Source: Bedellia somnulentella
Taxonomy: Eukaryota > Arthropoda > Insecta > Lepidoptera > Bedelliidae
Direction of reading: 5' to 3'
NCBI GenBank assembly: GCA_963576735.1
Contig: OY755183.1
Coordinates: 9,257,213 to 9,321,212, forward strand
DNA: 64,000 nucleotides
In this document: positions 58,001-64,000 of the stretch, in pieces
How positions within the stretch are numbered: position 1 is the stretch's first letter
Layout of the letters: each line of letters starts with the position of its first letter
Made by a program: the position numbers and the translations under genes
Notes under the pieces: generated by a model
Told to the model about the DNA's origin: nothing
Seen by the model: only the letters and a program-made list of their open reading frames with translations
Databases searched by the model: none

Positions 58001-59472
58001 AAAACTGTTTGTGATATGTCGTGCATTTTGTTTATAAAATTATTGATACTTGTATTTTCAGAGCTATTTTGTATATAGAAAGAATTAGGCATTTGTCCAT
58101 CGCCGAAACTTGTGTTTAAATATTGATAATTCAAGATTTCAGTTGCCTCCCTATCTTGATTATCATGTGAACATGGTGTACCAAATGTTTGGTTATGAAA
58201 TTTTTTATCACCTAAATATGGCTTTGAAAATTGTTCCTTGCAAATTGATGCATTGTTATTAATATGATGATGTTTTCTGACAGAATTTTTCGATGCGCTA
58301 GTGTGTTTTTGTTTGATCCTGTCGCATAGTGAATACGACTTGTGAATGTTTGATTTAAGGTCTTCCATTTTCTTTCTTGGTTTCTAATTTCTGTCTGTTG
58401 TATTAGCTGTAGTAAAGATGTTAAAATATTTTTGAAGTTTTAATATATGTGTGCCATCAATTATATTTACCGATTTATCGTTGATAGTTTCAAACAGTAT
58501 TTGATAACCATGTCCACTGATATTATATGGGAATATGACTATGAATGGTACATTTAATCGTTGTATTTGCCAGCCATTTTCGTGCGGTTTGCACTGGTTT
58601 GCTTGCATAGATGTCCAGCAGATTAATGTTAAGATTACATAGTCTTTGATCAAAGAGTACAAAATCATTTTAAAATAAACAAACCACAGAACAAAAAGAT
58701 TGAACAGATAGTGAAATGGTGCCATAAACTATAGATAGTTATTTTTTGTTCTAAGAATATCTCTACTTGGTTTATTATCAGAGTAAATAGAGAACAGAGA
58801 AAGAAATACCTACATACCTAGACAGTTTCTTAATTTTGTTGACAAGAAACAAAAATGGGTTTAAGGCGTAATTAATAATTAAGAAAAAATCAACGTATTA
58901 TTCTTTGAAAATATTTCAAAAAGTCTTTTTTTATTCATTTATTTATTTATTGAAGGAAAACAAACAGCTTTAACATAACATTGAACAAAAAGTGTACGAC
59001 AGAGCCAGAAAAGTTTCCACATTTCATTCCATCGAATATGTGCCTAAATTACTATACTAAATTAACTAACGATATAAAACATTTGAGTTAATAGTCACAG
59101 TTTAAACTCAACTTTCGAATGCGGCTGAGGAGTTTCTGAAGCTCTGGCAACCACTGTTTGGGATTTATGGTCGTGAGTATATATATGTAATTGAATTTGT
59201 AAGTTAGCTCACGGGAGTCAAACCTTCGGATGAGCTTGATGAGATATAGGCTTTATTTTTTGTAACCACATTTGAGGAATCAGGAAAAACACGCCCTATG
59301 AAATGCAGTATGTGTATATTGCCTAAGTTGCAGATGATTAAATACAGAAAATCACTATCACAAAAAAATAAAATAAAGTATCATAAAAAAACATAATTGT
59401 AGACTGAACTCATGTTTGTTTTCAGGTTTTCGATATACTGCGCATTACTTCAGGCTGATATTTTAACTCCAG
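40045..59472 (+). CDS. 5' exons of a gene encoding a secreted or membrane protein (partial)
   Basis: Exon 1 (40045-40097) is ATG...ATT GTT TTT GT followed by donor GTAAGT. Exon 2 (59426-59472) follows a T-rich acceptor (TTTGTTTTCAG) and ends in CAG|GTAAGT. Joining completes a Val codon and keeps the frame. The second in-frame ATG (40075) gives MLKRIVFVFSIYCALLQA then DILTP, a textbook signal peptide: basic n-region, ~12 hydrophobic residues, small residue before the cleavage point. The intron would be 19.3 kb, common for insect cell-surface genes. Later exons must lie right of 59472 and none was recognised before the window end. No family can be named. The splice junctions, phase agreement and signal peptide are seen; that one transcript joins them is inferred. 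Confidence 0.5.
40525..40600. repeat. Family C tail fold-back remnant
   Basis: ACTAATAAATAAAGAATAAA (minus tail) is followed by CCCACATGAGGTTTTCATG (plus tail), with no tRNA part left. Confidence 0.55.
40980..41102 (+). mobile_element. LINE 3' region scrap
   Basis: GATTAGCCAGGATCTTACAA and AGTAGCGATCAATA match the coding end of the LINE family; heavily decayed. Confidence 0.45.
41145..41251 (-). mobile_element. LINE 3' end fragment L6
   Basis: ATACTCACGCCCATTATTCC, GGGTAGGCAGAGACTATCG and TCTCTCTTGCTTCCCTTAC in minus order. Confidence 0.7.
41562..41805 (-). repeat. SINE family B copy 10 (no head)
   Basis: CAATCACGCCGTACATCCCC at left to TTTTCCCTCACCGTTAACAA at right; moderate divergence. 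Confidence 0.75.
41806..42030 (+). mobile_element. LINE 3' end fragment L7 (longest coding part)
   Basis: Encodes, with one stop, MLR-FRHIERMNDSKLVKDI (the LRWFGH-ER motif region) and then, after a frame change, DVNEAREVCQYD-KWRSIVSVYPNGN. It ends GACGTGAGTATATGAATG. This identifies the tail as the C-terminus of a LINE reverse transcriptase ORF. Confidence 0.75.
42166..42408 (-). repeat. SINE family A copy 19 (full length)
   Basis: TATGTATACATTAGCTCACG at left, GTCACTACACAGC at right; diverged. Confidence 0.8.
42409..43315. other. AT-rich stretch without recognised feature
   Basis: No supportable feature; a short ATAGA run lies at 43167-43182. Confidence 0.35.
43316..43687 (+). repeat. SINE family B copy 11 (full length, reference copy)
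   Basis: GATAGCCCAGTGGTAAGAAC (A box) and GTGTTCAAATCCTGGG (B box) in the head, the full core, CAGGTGACAAAGTCACGTG palindrome, CCCCTTCGGGGATATTCGG and a (TTATG)n tail. It belongs to the subfamily carrying the GGTGACAAAGTCACGTGATG segment. Confidence 0.9.
43785..44045 (-). repeat. SINE family A copy 20 with 10-bp target duplication
   Basis: CTTGTTGGTA at 43775-43784 and 44046-44055 flanks a full-length copy with four ATAC units in its tail. Confidence 0.9.
44411..44885 (-). repeat. SINE family A copy 21, split by another A
   Basis: The minus-strand copy runs 44411-44469 and resumes 44743-44885. AGCTTCAGAAT is present at both break points (44459-44469, 44732-44742). Confidence 0.85.
44470..44731 (+). 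repeat. SINE family A copy 22 inserted in copy 21
   Basis: The full-length plus copy begins GCTGTGTAGTGTCAGC at 44478, after 8 extra bases, and ends with five ATGT units; exact 11-bp target duplication. Confidence 0.9.
45125..45229 (-). mobile_element. Helitron 3' end fragment
   Basis: On the minus strand: CTCTACCCGCACGAAACCGG, GGCGATCCACTAGT. CTAG terminates at 45126 with host A/T flank, matching the 3213-4173 element. The body is lost at the junction with the next SINE. Confidence 0.65.
45231..45405 (+). repeat. SINE family A copy 23 (old)
   Basis: GTGTCGGTTTAGGATAGGAC, GTGGGTGGTCATAGAAGCGAC and GGCGATGTGGC; the 3' half is lost and part of the GGCGATG segment duplicated. Confidence 0.55.
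45630..45955 (-). repeat. SINE family B copy 12 (old)
   Basis: GATACTAATACTTTTGAATAT, GGGGGCAGGCC, GACAAATTAACCACA and TGAGCTATTACAGC in minus order. Confidence 0.6.
46388..47385. repeat. Composite insertion of family C (fold-back plus direct unit) with SINE B inside
   Basis: From left: an inverted C unit (tail, tRNA-like 46473-46545, part of head), a plus tRNA half and tail from 46596, a SINE B, then tail remainder, head and a second complete tRNA-like segment (47275-47347) with tail. Arms 46388-46490 and the matching plus tail are exact complements over long stretches. The tRNA-like fold has GACACTG/CAGTGTC acceptor pairing and GCGGGTTCGAACCCCGC T-arm. Confidence 0.8.
46685..47060 (+). repeat. 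SINE family B copy 13 with 11-bp target duplication
   Basis: A full-length copy nearly the same as that at 43316-43687, flanked by TTTATTTATGA (46674-46684, 47061-47071) in the tail of the C repeat. Confidence 0.9.
47593..48058. other. AT-rich stretch without recognised feature
   Basis: No supportable feature. Confidence 0.35.
48059..48182 (-). repeat. SINE family A copy 25 (3' half)
   Basis: ATACATACATCCATACATATG tail, GAAGGGGTAGCCAGGGC; it ends at the GGGGAAAAGATAG segment. Confidence 0.75.
48420..48541 (-). repeat. SINE family A fragment (5' half)
   Basis: ACATCACGGACCAATTAC, AAGAAATGGGCTAGTGG and GCTGACACTACACAG. It could be the other half of the copy at 48059 after an intervening insertion of about 240 bp. 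Confidence 0.55.
48542..49174. other. AT-rich stretch without recognised feature
   Basis: A 74-codon frame at 49022-49246 runs into the LINE tail and is not credible. Confidence 0.35.
49175..49445 (-). mobile_element. LINE 3' end fragment L8
   Basis: The longest stretch on the minus strand: ERIDDSKLV region, SRGRPRRSHFN, TGCTCAAAAAGGCAGGCG, ILIDVNEAREI-QDL, then SIVSAYPNGK and a GGCGTAAGTATATGTATG tail. Stops interrupt the frame. Confidence 0.75.
49465..49780 (+). repeat. SINE family B copy 14
   Basis: The head part GGGCGTGAGTTCCAATCCTGG, then core and CACTAGATGGCGCTGCC segment; the 3' part is slightly shortened. Confidence 0.8.
49785..50000 (+). repeat. SINE family A copy 26 (old)
   Basis: GGTGTCTTAACTAAGG, GATGTGGCTGGAGACCC and TTTTTGGGATTCTCATAGC in order. 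Confidence 0.5.
50336..50634 (+). repeat. SINE family A copy 27 with target duplication
   Basis: ACATCTGAGAAGG flanks both sides (50323-50335, 50637-50649). An extra ~36 bp AT-rich block (50482-50520) interrupts the middle. Confidence 0.85.
50650..51408. other. Stretch with an unclassified repeat-like segment
   Basis: 50765-50900 (AAACGGCTCAACTCAG, AAATTTTGCACGGTGG, TTTTGATAAAAATCGGATG) resembles text I recall from many insect repeats but cannot classify. A 69-codon minus frame at 51009-51218 is probably chance. Confidence 0.35.
51409..51503 (+). repeat. SINE family B 3' fragment
   Basis: CAGGTGACAAAGTCACGTG to CCCCTTCGGGGATATTCG and three TTATG units. Confidence 0.8.
51620..52115 (-). repeat. 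SINE family B copy 15, split by a poly(A) retroposon
   Basis: Minus copy 51620-51862 breaks at AGAAAAGACAAA and resumes at AATTGGTGTAGGCCCG (52036) to the A box complement near 52110. Confidence 0.75.
51863..52033 (-). mobile_element. Poly(A)-type retroposon inside SINE B
   Basis: On the minus strand: an A-rich segment, then CATTTATTCGCTGCACAG at one end and AAGGCAAGGCCTCTGCACAG at the other. Short similar motifs at both ends; family not named. Confidence 0.45.
52378..52436. repeat. Perfect 29-bp inverted repeat, 1-nt spacer
   Basis: GATATAAGGCATACATTACA... (52378-52406) is exactly complementary to 52408-52436 around T52407. Such a perfect palindrome is unstable in DNA and so probably young. 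Confidence 0.95.
52995..53599. mobile_element. Unclassified DNA transposon with 62-bp TIRs
   Basis: Ends GTCGTGGCC.../...GGCCACGAC; 62-bp inverted repeats (52995-53056, 53538-53599) with three mismatches. ATAT on both sides (52991-52994, 53600-53603) could be a 4-bp duplication, though ATAT is its own complement. The ends contain repeated palindromes CATTTCATGAAATG and GATCGATC, and GGCCAYATCGTGAAA-like motifs recur inside (53090, 53150, 53190, 53450, 53518). It carries a broken coding remnant. Confidence 0.8.
53257..53483 (+). pseudogene. Broken N-terminal coding remnant in the 605-bp element
   Basis: One frame gives MAAADKSVFSLSKKLIISY then stop (53257-53316). A second frame, 53310-53483, gives SEEDSNNKRVFDEKVLEYF, with VKKRYSLDRILQ further on. 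The two look like one protein start separated by a frame change or a lost splice near 53292-53312. Probably the first part of a transposase; family not recognised. Confidence 0.5.
53766..53806 (-). repeat. SINE family A scrap
   Basis: CTACGGCTGTAATCCC and AAATGGGTAATCGAGC only. Confidence 0.4.
53818..54061 (-). repeat. SINE family A copy 28 (full length)
   Basis: Close to consensus, ACATACATATACTCACGGC to CGACACTACACAGC. Confidence 0.85.
54062..55533. other. 1.5 kb AT-rich stretch without confident feature
   Basis: A 95-codon minus frame at 54037-54324 (FGLVRDMTGFIQKRLPK) has no recognised domain; the rest shows nothing. Confidence 0.35.
55534..55598 (-). repeat. SINE family B 3' scrap
   Basis: CAAACGTTGACACCG and GAGGTACTAATACTTCTG. 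Confidence 0.55.
55703..56063 (-). repeat. SINE family B copy 16 (full length)
   Basis: ACATAAACGTTCACGCCG at left through the core to GATTTGAACACTAGTCG (B box complement) and CCCACTGGGCTATCACGG (A box complement) at right; very close to the copies at 43316 and 46685. Confidence 0.9.
56064..56461. other. AT-rich stretch without recognised feature
   Basis: No supportable feature. Confidence 0.35.
56462..56690 (-). repeat. SINE family B copy 17 (head and core)
   Basis: GGGGCAGGCCTACCACCG at left to GATTTGAACACTAGTCGTTA and ACCCATTGAGCTATCATG at right; the 3' tail is lost. Confidence 0.8.
56992..58368 (-). CDS. Hypothetical Asn/Ser-rich protein (458 codons)
   Basis: A single open frame from ATG 58368 (context GAAAATGGAAG) to a stop at 56994-56992. 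In DNA this AT-rich, 458 codons without a stop is far beyond chance, so it is probably a real exon. The protein is hydrophilic and rich in Asn, Ser, Lys and Glu. Segments predicted as charged helix lie near residues 165-190 (EKLSQLKLQEKQYELEYTKL). The C-terminus turns hydrophobic (FFNPVIHIIRIILKIMHIY). No domain was recognised. It sits inside the 19.3-kb intron proposed for the plus-strand gene and shares its frame with the ORF just upstream (58725-58384), separated by one TAG and five codons. It may be the second part of one longer protein, a separate cistron or a decaying gene. Confidence 0.55.
   Translation of the reverse strand: MEDLKSNIHKSYSLCDRIKQKHTSASKNSVRKHHHINNNASICKEQFSKPYLGDKKFHNQTFGTPCSHDNQDREATEILNYQYLNTSFGDGQMPNSFYIQNSSENTSINNFINKMHDISQTVFFYKNKYFNLKSLHRLNIYKYGNIENINKLNYLFEKLSQLKLQEKQYELEYTKLKSSIKSDNTYSKYSFQESNKELSNYWKICHTNESEYSEINLPSSAFDSITEHGYSNKACDLNKKTQIQEKERELKLENYIQTDKYISNQTQTSETDLTSNNSVAHDQIETISLTNMLNLKSLKNTPYVYEIEKEIKSVKFSVDDKVINFQIHITGIKGSKKMVSVQCSTMSLSSDVIELPTFGSEDNEEKKDLMTVTSKYFHSETNFNSNDETSMNKQPKDKMCGISHCVSVCTKDTRPLNVLENISINLKFSISSFFNPVIHIIRIILKIMHIYPNDSLWE
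58384..58725 (-). CDS. Hypothetical secreted protein or N-terminal part of the downstream ORF
   Basis: 113 codons from ATG 58725. A second ATG at 58668, in good context (TTAAAATGATT), begins MILYSLIKDYVILTLICWTS, a likely signal peptide ending near MQA|NQC. The mature part is short: CKPHENGWQIQRLNVPF, GYQILFETINDKSVNII and so on to NTTDRN, then TAG at 58386-58384. The next ATG in the same frame opens the 458-codon ORF 15 nt later. No donor/acceptor pair that would skip the TAG was obvious. Unrecognised family. Confidence 0.4.
   Translation of the reverse strand: MAPFHYLFNLFVLWFVYFKMILYSLIKDYVILTLICWTSMQANQCKPHENGWQIQRLNVPFIVIFPYNISGHGYQILFETINDKSVNIIDGTHILKLQKYFNIFTTANTTDRN
58726..59105. other. 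AT-rich stretch, upstream of the minus-strand ORFs
   Basis: If those ORFs are expressed, their promoter should lie here; no clear TATA box or initiator was seen. Confidence 0.35.
59106..59189 (+). repeat. SINE family A 3' fragment
   Basis: CGAATGCGGCTGAGGAGTTTC, TTGGGATTTATGGTCGTGAG and ATATATATGTA. Confidence 0.65.
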
Positions 59473-61023
59473 GTAAGTTATAACAAAACATTTTTCGTTT
59501 CTCACAAAGAAAAATGGGTTCCTATTTTTATTACAAAAAGTTTAATTATACTTTGCATCATTCCTTCCAAATTCCCATTAAGGACTACCATTATGTGAAT
59601 TAAGTGGTTTGTAAAAGAAAGCAATTATTCAACCTGTTATTATCATATTAATTGAAGAGAGAAGTTTGTGTAAAAACACATTGAAAATTTCATTTGCTAC
59701 CGTGACCGGTGCTTATAAAGGTCCCATCAAGATTAGTGGTTAGGAAACTACAGTGTACTACTAAGCAAGGCGCGTCCCTATGCTTTGTTTGTTTAAGCCG
59801 CGTTTACACCTAAACAAGTAGACGACGATAACATACAATCTAAGTTGGTCCATTTCTTCGTTTATACAAAATACCATCAAAGTAATATATATATCAATAG
59901 TACAAGAACTACAGAAGTGAAATACAATTACAACGTCAATGTCACTGGACTTAGTGTACTTGTATCGGCTGTACTCCTATTCATTATTGTATTACTTAAC
60001 TCATAATATGATTAAACTAATATAATAATCATGATAAACGGCGCTTTTTAATGAATTTAATTCTTGCTTCGATTTAATTTTTTTATAATTTTATTGTTGT
60101 ATCAATCACAATATCGGTTAGAATGAGATGACAGTATTCGATACTAATTAAGTGCAAAAGAGATAGCTGTTTTATACCATGCGATATCTAGTTCAAACTA
60201 CTAGCGATTCGCTCGTACTAGCTATGCAGGAGTGATTATAAAATATTGTAAGGTTTGATGAGTGAGACGTATAGATTAATACTTTTGACAATAATATAAA
60301 TGACCCCTTATTATGGGCTCTTTCCAATTTTCTCTTTCCTAATCAGATTTTTTGTAGATCAAATTTTAATAAGTAAGGCCACATATTTATGAAATATAAT
60401 CTAAGCTCTATTAAAATGCTGTTTTATTAGTTAAATGATCATGTTTAAAACTACTTAATATTTTCAACGTAATAGTAAAGAAAGCATCAAGCAAGGCAAT
60501 GCTACGAAAACCTAGCGATTTGTTTGCCCCCACTTTGACAAATAGGAAAAGATAAGGATGTCGTGTTAATGTTTCAACTTATTGAGTCGTATACTTGTCG
60601 TAGTTCTACTCGCTTTTAGTAAATGTATGTATCGATTGGATACTTACTTAAATTTTAATGTGGTTAATGTAAATCAGGAGCTTCCATTGGCGCGCATGTT
60701 AATCTAGGTTAGTAAAGATATCAATCAAATTGTAATTAACGATTATAGATGGAACAAATAGGTCAATCACTGGAAAGACGGGTGCCTGATTTAAACAAAA
60801 TAAAAAGTCATGTTTTTTATGTGATTGGTGTTGAGGTTGATGTTTGTGAACCTCAAAACATAAAATACAGAAAAAATATAAAAAAATGGTTTTTTAAAAA
60901 GATAACGAAGTCGACTCAGAAACTACACGAGGTGTGCGATTGGCTTTTACTATGGACAATTTGATTAATCATGTCAAATTAACATTATTTCAGTTGAACC
61001 GAAAATTTTAATTGTACAATCAT
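59473..61023. other. AT-rich stretch without confident feature
   Basis: It follows the donor of the proposed second exon, so it would be intronic. A 71-codon frame at 60749-60964 (PDLNKIKSHVFYVIGVEVDV) has no splice signals or domain that I trust. Confidence 0.35.
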
Positions 61024-61756
61024 CTATATTAATAATTTCGTCACGGGGTACGGTAGACTCGATCGAAACCTTAACTGAATAATAAAACATAAAAAAAAAT
61101 TATTCTGAGTCGACACCATCTATCCGCAAAATTCGGATTGTCGAGTATTTTGCTAAATTCTAATGGTGCTGACAGAAAAAATTCAGTCGCCATTTTGACT
61201 GACCCCTGATGACATAAACATTTTGTTTCATAATAATCTATACATATAATAAATCTGTAGAAAAGTCATTTTTGTACATTGAAGAAATTGAAAAAAAAAA
61301 TAGCCAGCGTGTGAACAGATAAGTAACAGAACCCATTTCCATCATTTTTTCAATTTTTATCTGTTTGTCTGTTTGTCTGTTTATATGTTTGTTTGTGCGC
61401 ACTAAACGTAAAATCGACGAATTCAATGCTAAAAATGTTTATATACAAAAATTATACGTAACTTGAGGTATAACTTAGTTTTTGTTTCATCGAAATCGGT
61501 TCACTCTATCAAAAGATATGATTAATTTTGTGAGTTCAAGAAGAAAAATATTACGTTACGCAATTCAGTATAGTACTTGCAACGACATCTTAAGTCTAAA
61601 TATAGAACTAATGTTGATAGTTGGAATCCAAAGTCCGATAGATGGCGTTGTGCAATGAATGTAGGTTATACACCTGGCCAACATATAGGATATAATTTAT
61701 CCCGGATTTCGCAAGGGTTCCCACAGGAGCATAAAAAAACATAACTTATATGGTTC

Positions 61757-63187
61757 CCCATATTTACACGATTAATTTTTCCATCGACCGACTTTATCGG
61801 ACTCTTCATTAATAGTCTTTTTGGAAAAAATAAGGGTTTCATCCATTTTCATCAAAATAATTGTCCATTTAATTGTTTGTCAATAGTATGACTACTAGAT
61901 ATATAGGATATCACAAATTTGAGCCTTACACAAACGTGTGCGTGGCGTAGCGGTATACCTTTTGGACTAAGTACAAAAGACCCAGGTTCAAATCCCGGGT
62001 GGTCAAAGGCTTTTTGCGTATTTTTTTGCTTTCGTGTTAGGTTAGAATAGGATGCACTAATCCTTCTTTTTCACATTTAATTAAGCGAATTTGTGTGAAT
62101 AAAGATAATTGAAAGCATATTGTATGAATTTTGCGTATTCATTTGGTAGGTTTGAGAATATGTTTATAACTTTTGTTTATTTAACTATTTTTAACTAATA
62201 TTCTCATAGATATTTTATACTTTACTTACGCATAAATTAATATTCTGTTTAAGTCTTAGAATGCATAGTTTGTAAATAATAGTAAATATCTCAATTTTAA
62301 TTCAGTACCGCCATTTATTGGCTGATGATTGCAATCTCTCTTACATAACCAACTTATTGATCCCCATATTTACACGATTAATTTTTTCATCGACCGACTT
62401 TATCAGACTCTTCATTAATCGTGTTTTTGAAAAAAATAAGGGTTTTATCTATTTTCATCAAAATAAATGTCCATTTAATGAATTGCTGTGTAGTGTCGGC
62501 TTAGAATAACACTACCCCATTTCTTCCGGTAGGTGTACGTAAGAGGCGACTAACGGTATTGGGGCTTTTAAGGGATTTTGGGCGATGTGGTTGGAGACTC
62601 ATCACCAACAACCTTTATTTCACTATCTTTTCCTGACGCAACTTCCAAAAGTGGCTGAGGAACTTCAAGTTCCTTATTATGTATTTAATTGTTTGTCAAT
62701 AGTATGGCTACTAGATATATACCATATCACAAATTTGACATCATTATTAATGTTTTTGTGGCGTAGCTGTATACCGATTGGTTAAAACTAAATTAACGGA
62801 TGACCCAGGTTCGAATCCCGGGTGATCAAAGTCTTTTGAGACTTTTTTGCTTTTGTGTTAGGTTAGAATAATAGGATGCACTAATCCTTCTTTTTCACAT
62901 TCAACTTTGCGAATATGTATGAATAAAGATAATTGAAAGTATATTGTATGAATTTTGTGTATTCATTTGGTAGGTTTGAGAATATGTTTATAGCTTTTGT
63001 TTTTTTAACTATTTTTAACTTACATTCTCATAGATATGTATATTATGTTTTACTAACGCATAAATTAATATTCTGTTTAAGCCTCAGAATGCATAGTTTG
63101 TAAATAATAGTAAATATCTCAATGTTAATTCAGTAACGCCATCTGTTGACCGATGATTGCAATCTCTCACACATCACCAACATATAA
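61757..63187 (+). repeat. ~600-bp tandem duplication with a tRNA-like segment
   Basis: Unit 1 (61757-62351) and unit 2 (62362-63187) are collinear. Both contain CCCATATTTACACGATTAAT, a tRNA-like part (GTGGCGTAGC, CCCAGGTTC-AATCCCGGGTG), GGATGCACTAATCC and GTAAATATCTCAAT. Unit 2 is longer because it carries a SINE A. Confidence 0.85.
62484..62676 (+). repeat. SINE family A copy 29, inside duplication unit 2
   Basis: 5' complete (GCTGTGTAGTGTCGGC) and ends at AAGTTCCTTATTATG. Host ATTTAAT lies on both sides (62473-62479, 62681-62687), and unit 1 shows the empty site. Confidence 0.85.
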
Positions 63188-63395
63188 CATATAAAACTTG
63201 GTACAAAATGGTTTGTTTCATGATTCGTATGAACAAATAAAAAGGTTTTTTGGAACTCATCCCCTAAGGAATTGAAATATAGTATACAGATTTTTGATCT
63301 ATAAATATACTGTATTAGAAATTTGAAACTTGATCTGATTGACTGATATAACCACTACAAAAAGGAATTTATAAAATTCATCCATCAATCAATCA

Positions 63396-63540
63396 TGACT
63401 ATATACTAACGGCTATAAATCCCAAAAAAGGGTAGCCACAGCTTCAGAGATAGTAATTCTTTATCCACTTTTGGAAGTTGAATGGGGAAAAGGTAGTCAA
63501 ATGGGTCTCCAACTGCATCGCCCAACAATCACCTAAAAAT
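63396..63540 (-). repeat. SINE family A copy 30 (3' part)
   Basis: ACTATATACTAACGGCTATA at left, AAAAAGGGTAGCCACAGC, GGGTCTCCAACTGCATCGCCC; the 5' end is lost. Confidence 0.7.
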
Positions 63541-63825
63541 ATTTCTTTCCTTTTTATTTTATTTATGGTTGTGAGTATATAATGTATGTATAAATTTTTA
63601 ATACTTTACCTCTTCTTAAACTATGAAAAATATTTGTGGAAGTATTGTCGAAGTATGTTGGAGTTTCCTACTGATTCAACTAGATGGCGCTGCGGATGCA
63701 AAAAATGTAGTCCACGCGGACGAAGTCGCGGGCAAAAAGCTAGTTTTCAATAAGTTCACAAAGGACACTTTTTTAAAGGAGGATTCGATCGAGTCTACCG
63801 TACTTTTTGATGAAATTATTATTAA

Positions 63826-64000
63826 CCCTCGGCGTGCCTGGTAGAAAAAAGTTACATGGCGTGCCTGGTGGGTCGGTGAGACCCTAAATTTTATTTTTTT
63901 TTCTCCTACACATTGATATCAATGTAGTATATTTTTTGATTTTATAATAAAATTAAACATGTTTTTTAGGGTTTGAAATAAAAAACGTGTTCGAATTAAT
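63826..64000 (+). mobile_element. piggyBac-like left end, running off the window
   Basis: Host TTAA (63822-63825) is followed by CCCTCGGCGTGCCTGG. The unit GGCGTGCCTGG is repeated at 63858-63868, then GGTCGGTGAGACCC. A TTAA target with a CCCT terminus fits piggyBac; the other end is outside the window. Confidence 0.5.

Larger units (their letters stand above)
61237..63743 (+). mobile_element. Probable Helitron with internal duplication
   Basis: It starts TCTATACATATAATAAATC (host A at 61236), as at 3213, and contains a (TGTT)n/(TGTC)n run. It ends with hairpin CGCGGAC-GAA-GTCGCG, then GGGCAAAAAGCTAG before host T (63744). The hairpin has the same bulged-G architecture as in the first Helitron. 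The interior holds a ~600-bp tandem duplication and SINE insertions. Whether both ends belong to one element is inferred. Confidence 0.6.

Noticed and set aside
60749..60964. 71-codon gene or third exon of the long-intron gene
   Set aside because: The acceptor before it is weak, the frame ends in a stop without a donor, and its phase does not follow from the second exon.
61928..61998. Functional tRNA gene in the tandem duplication
   Set aside because: It has A- and B-box-like sequence but poor stem pairing and lies within a duplicated repeat unit.
1..64000. CRISPR array, prokaryotic defence island or operon
   Set aside because: No spaced direct repeats, no ribosome binding sites and no clustered co-directional genes; introns, SINEs and an LTR element show a eukaryotic genome.

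Overview
The window looks like AT-rich, repeat-dense nuclear DNA of an insect, most likely a moth or butterfly (Lepidoptera). The reasons are Helitron ends of the TCTATAC...CTAGT type, abundant SINEs ending in GTGAGTATATGTATG, a SINE core reading GGTGAGGGAAAACATCGTG, and spliced, intron-rich coding pieces. The order is inferred from remembered repeat families, not from a search. No prokaryotic operon, CRISPR array or functional rRNA/tRNA gene was found.

Host genes are few. A CpG-rich patch near 39860-40000 precedes a short plus-strand coding exon (40045-40097). Its donor phase fits a 47-nt exon at 59426-59472, and together they encode a convincing signal peptide split by a 19.3-kb intron. Inside that intron, on the minus strand, lies a 458-codon Asn/Ser-rich reading frame (56992-58368). 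It is preceded in the same frame by a 113-codon signal-peptide-bearing ORF and separated from it by a single TAG.

The main mobile element is a complete Ty3/gypsy LTR retrotransposon on the minus strand (24836-30719). Its 486-bp LTRs look identical, the 4-bp target duplication is intact, and gag and pol are open. The gag/pol junction has a GGGAAAC slippery heptamer and stem-loop for a -1 frameshift, and the LTR promoter carries three heat-shock-type dyads. This is a very young, plausibly active insertion.

DNA transposons: a truncated piggyBac-like element with TTAA ends and a spliced transposase 5' half (11576-13173); a hAT-like element (8459-9327) nested in a fold-back element with 201-bp arms (8224-9707); an unclassified 605-bp element with 62-bp terminal inverted repeats (52995-53599); Helitrons at 3213-4173 and probably 61237-63743; and a piggyBac-like end leaving the window at 63826.

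Most remaining sequence is short retroposons. Family A is a ~245-bp SINE, Metulj-like from memory. Family B is a tRNA-headed SINE with a (TTATG)n tail. Family C is a dimeric tRNA-like repeat that is often folded back. L denotes 5'-truncated LINE 3' ends coding ...VNEAREVCQDR...SAYPNGN. A, B and L share one 3' end design (CTCTGnC-ACCCC...GGG...GTGA...TATG), suggesting that a single LINE machinery mobilises all three. Many copies are nested with exact target duplications, so the order of insertions can be read directly.
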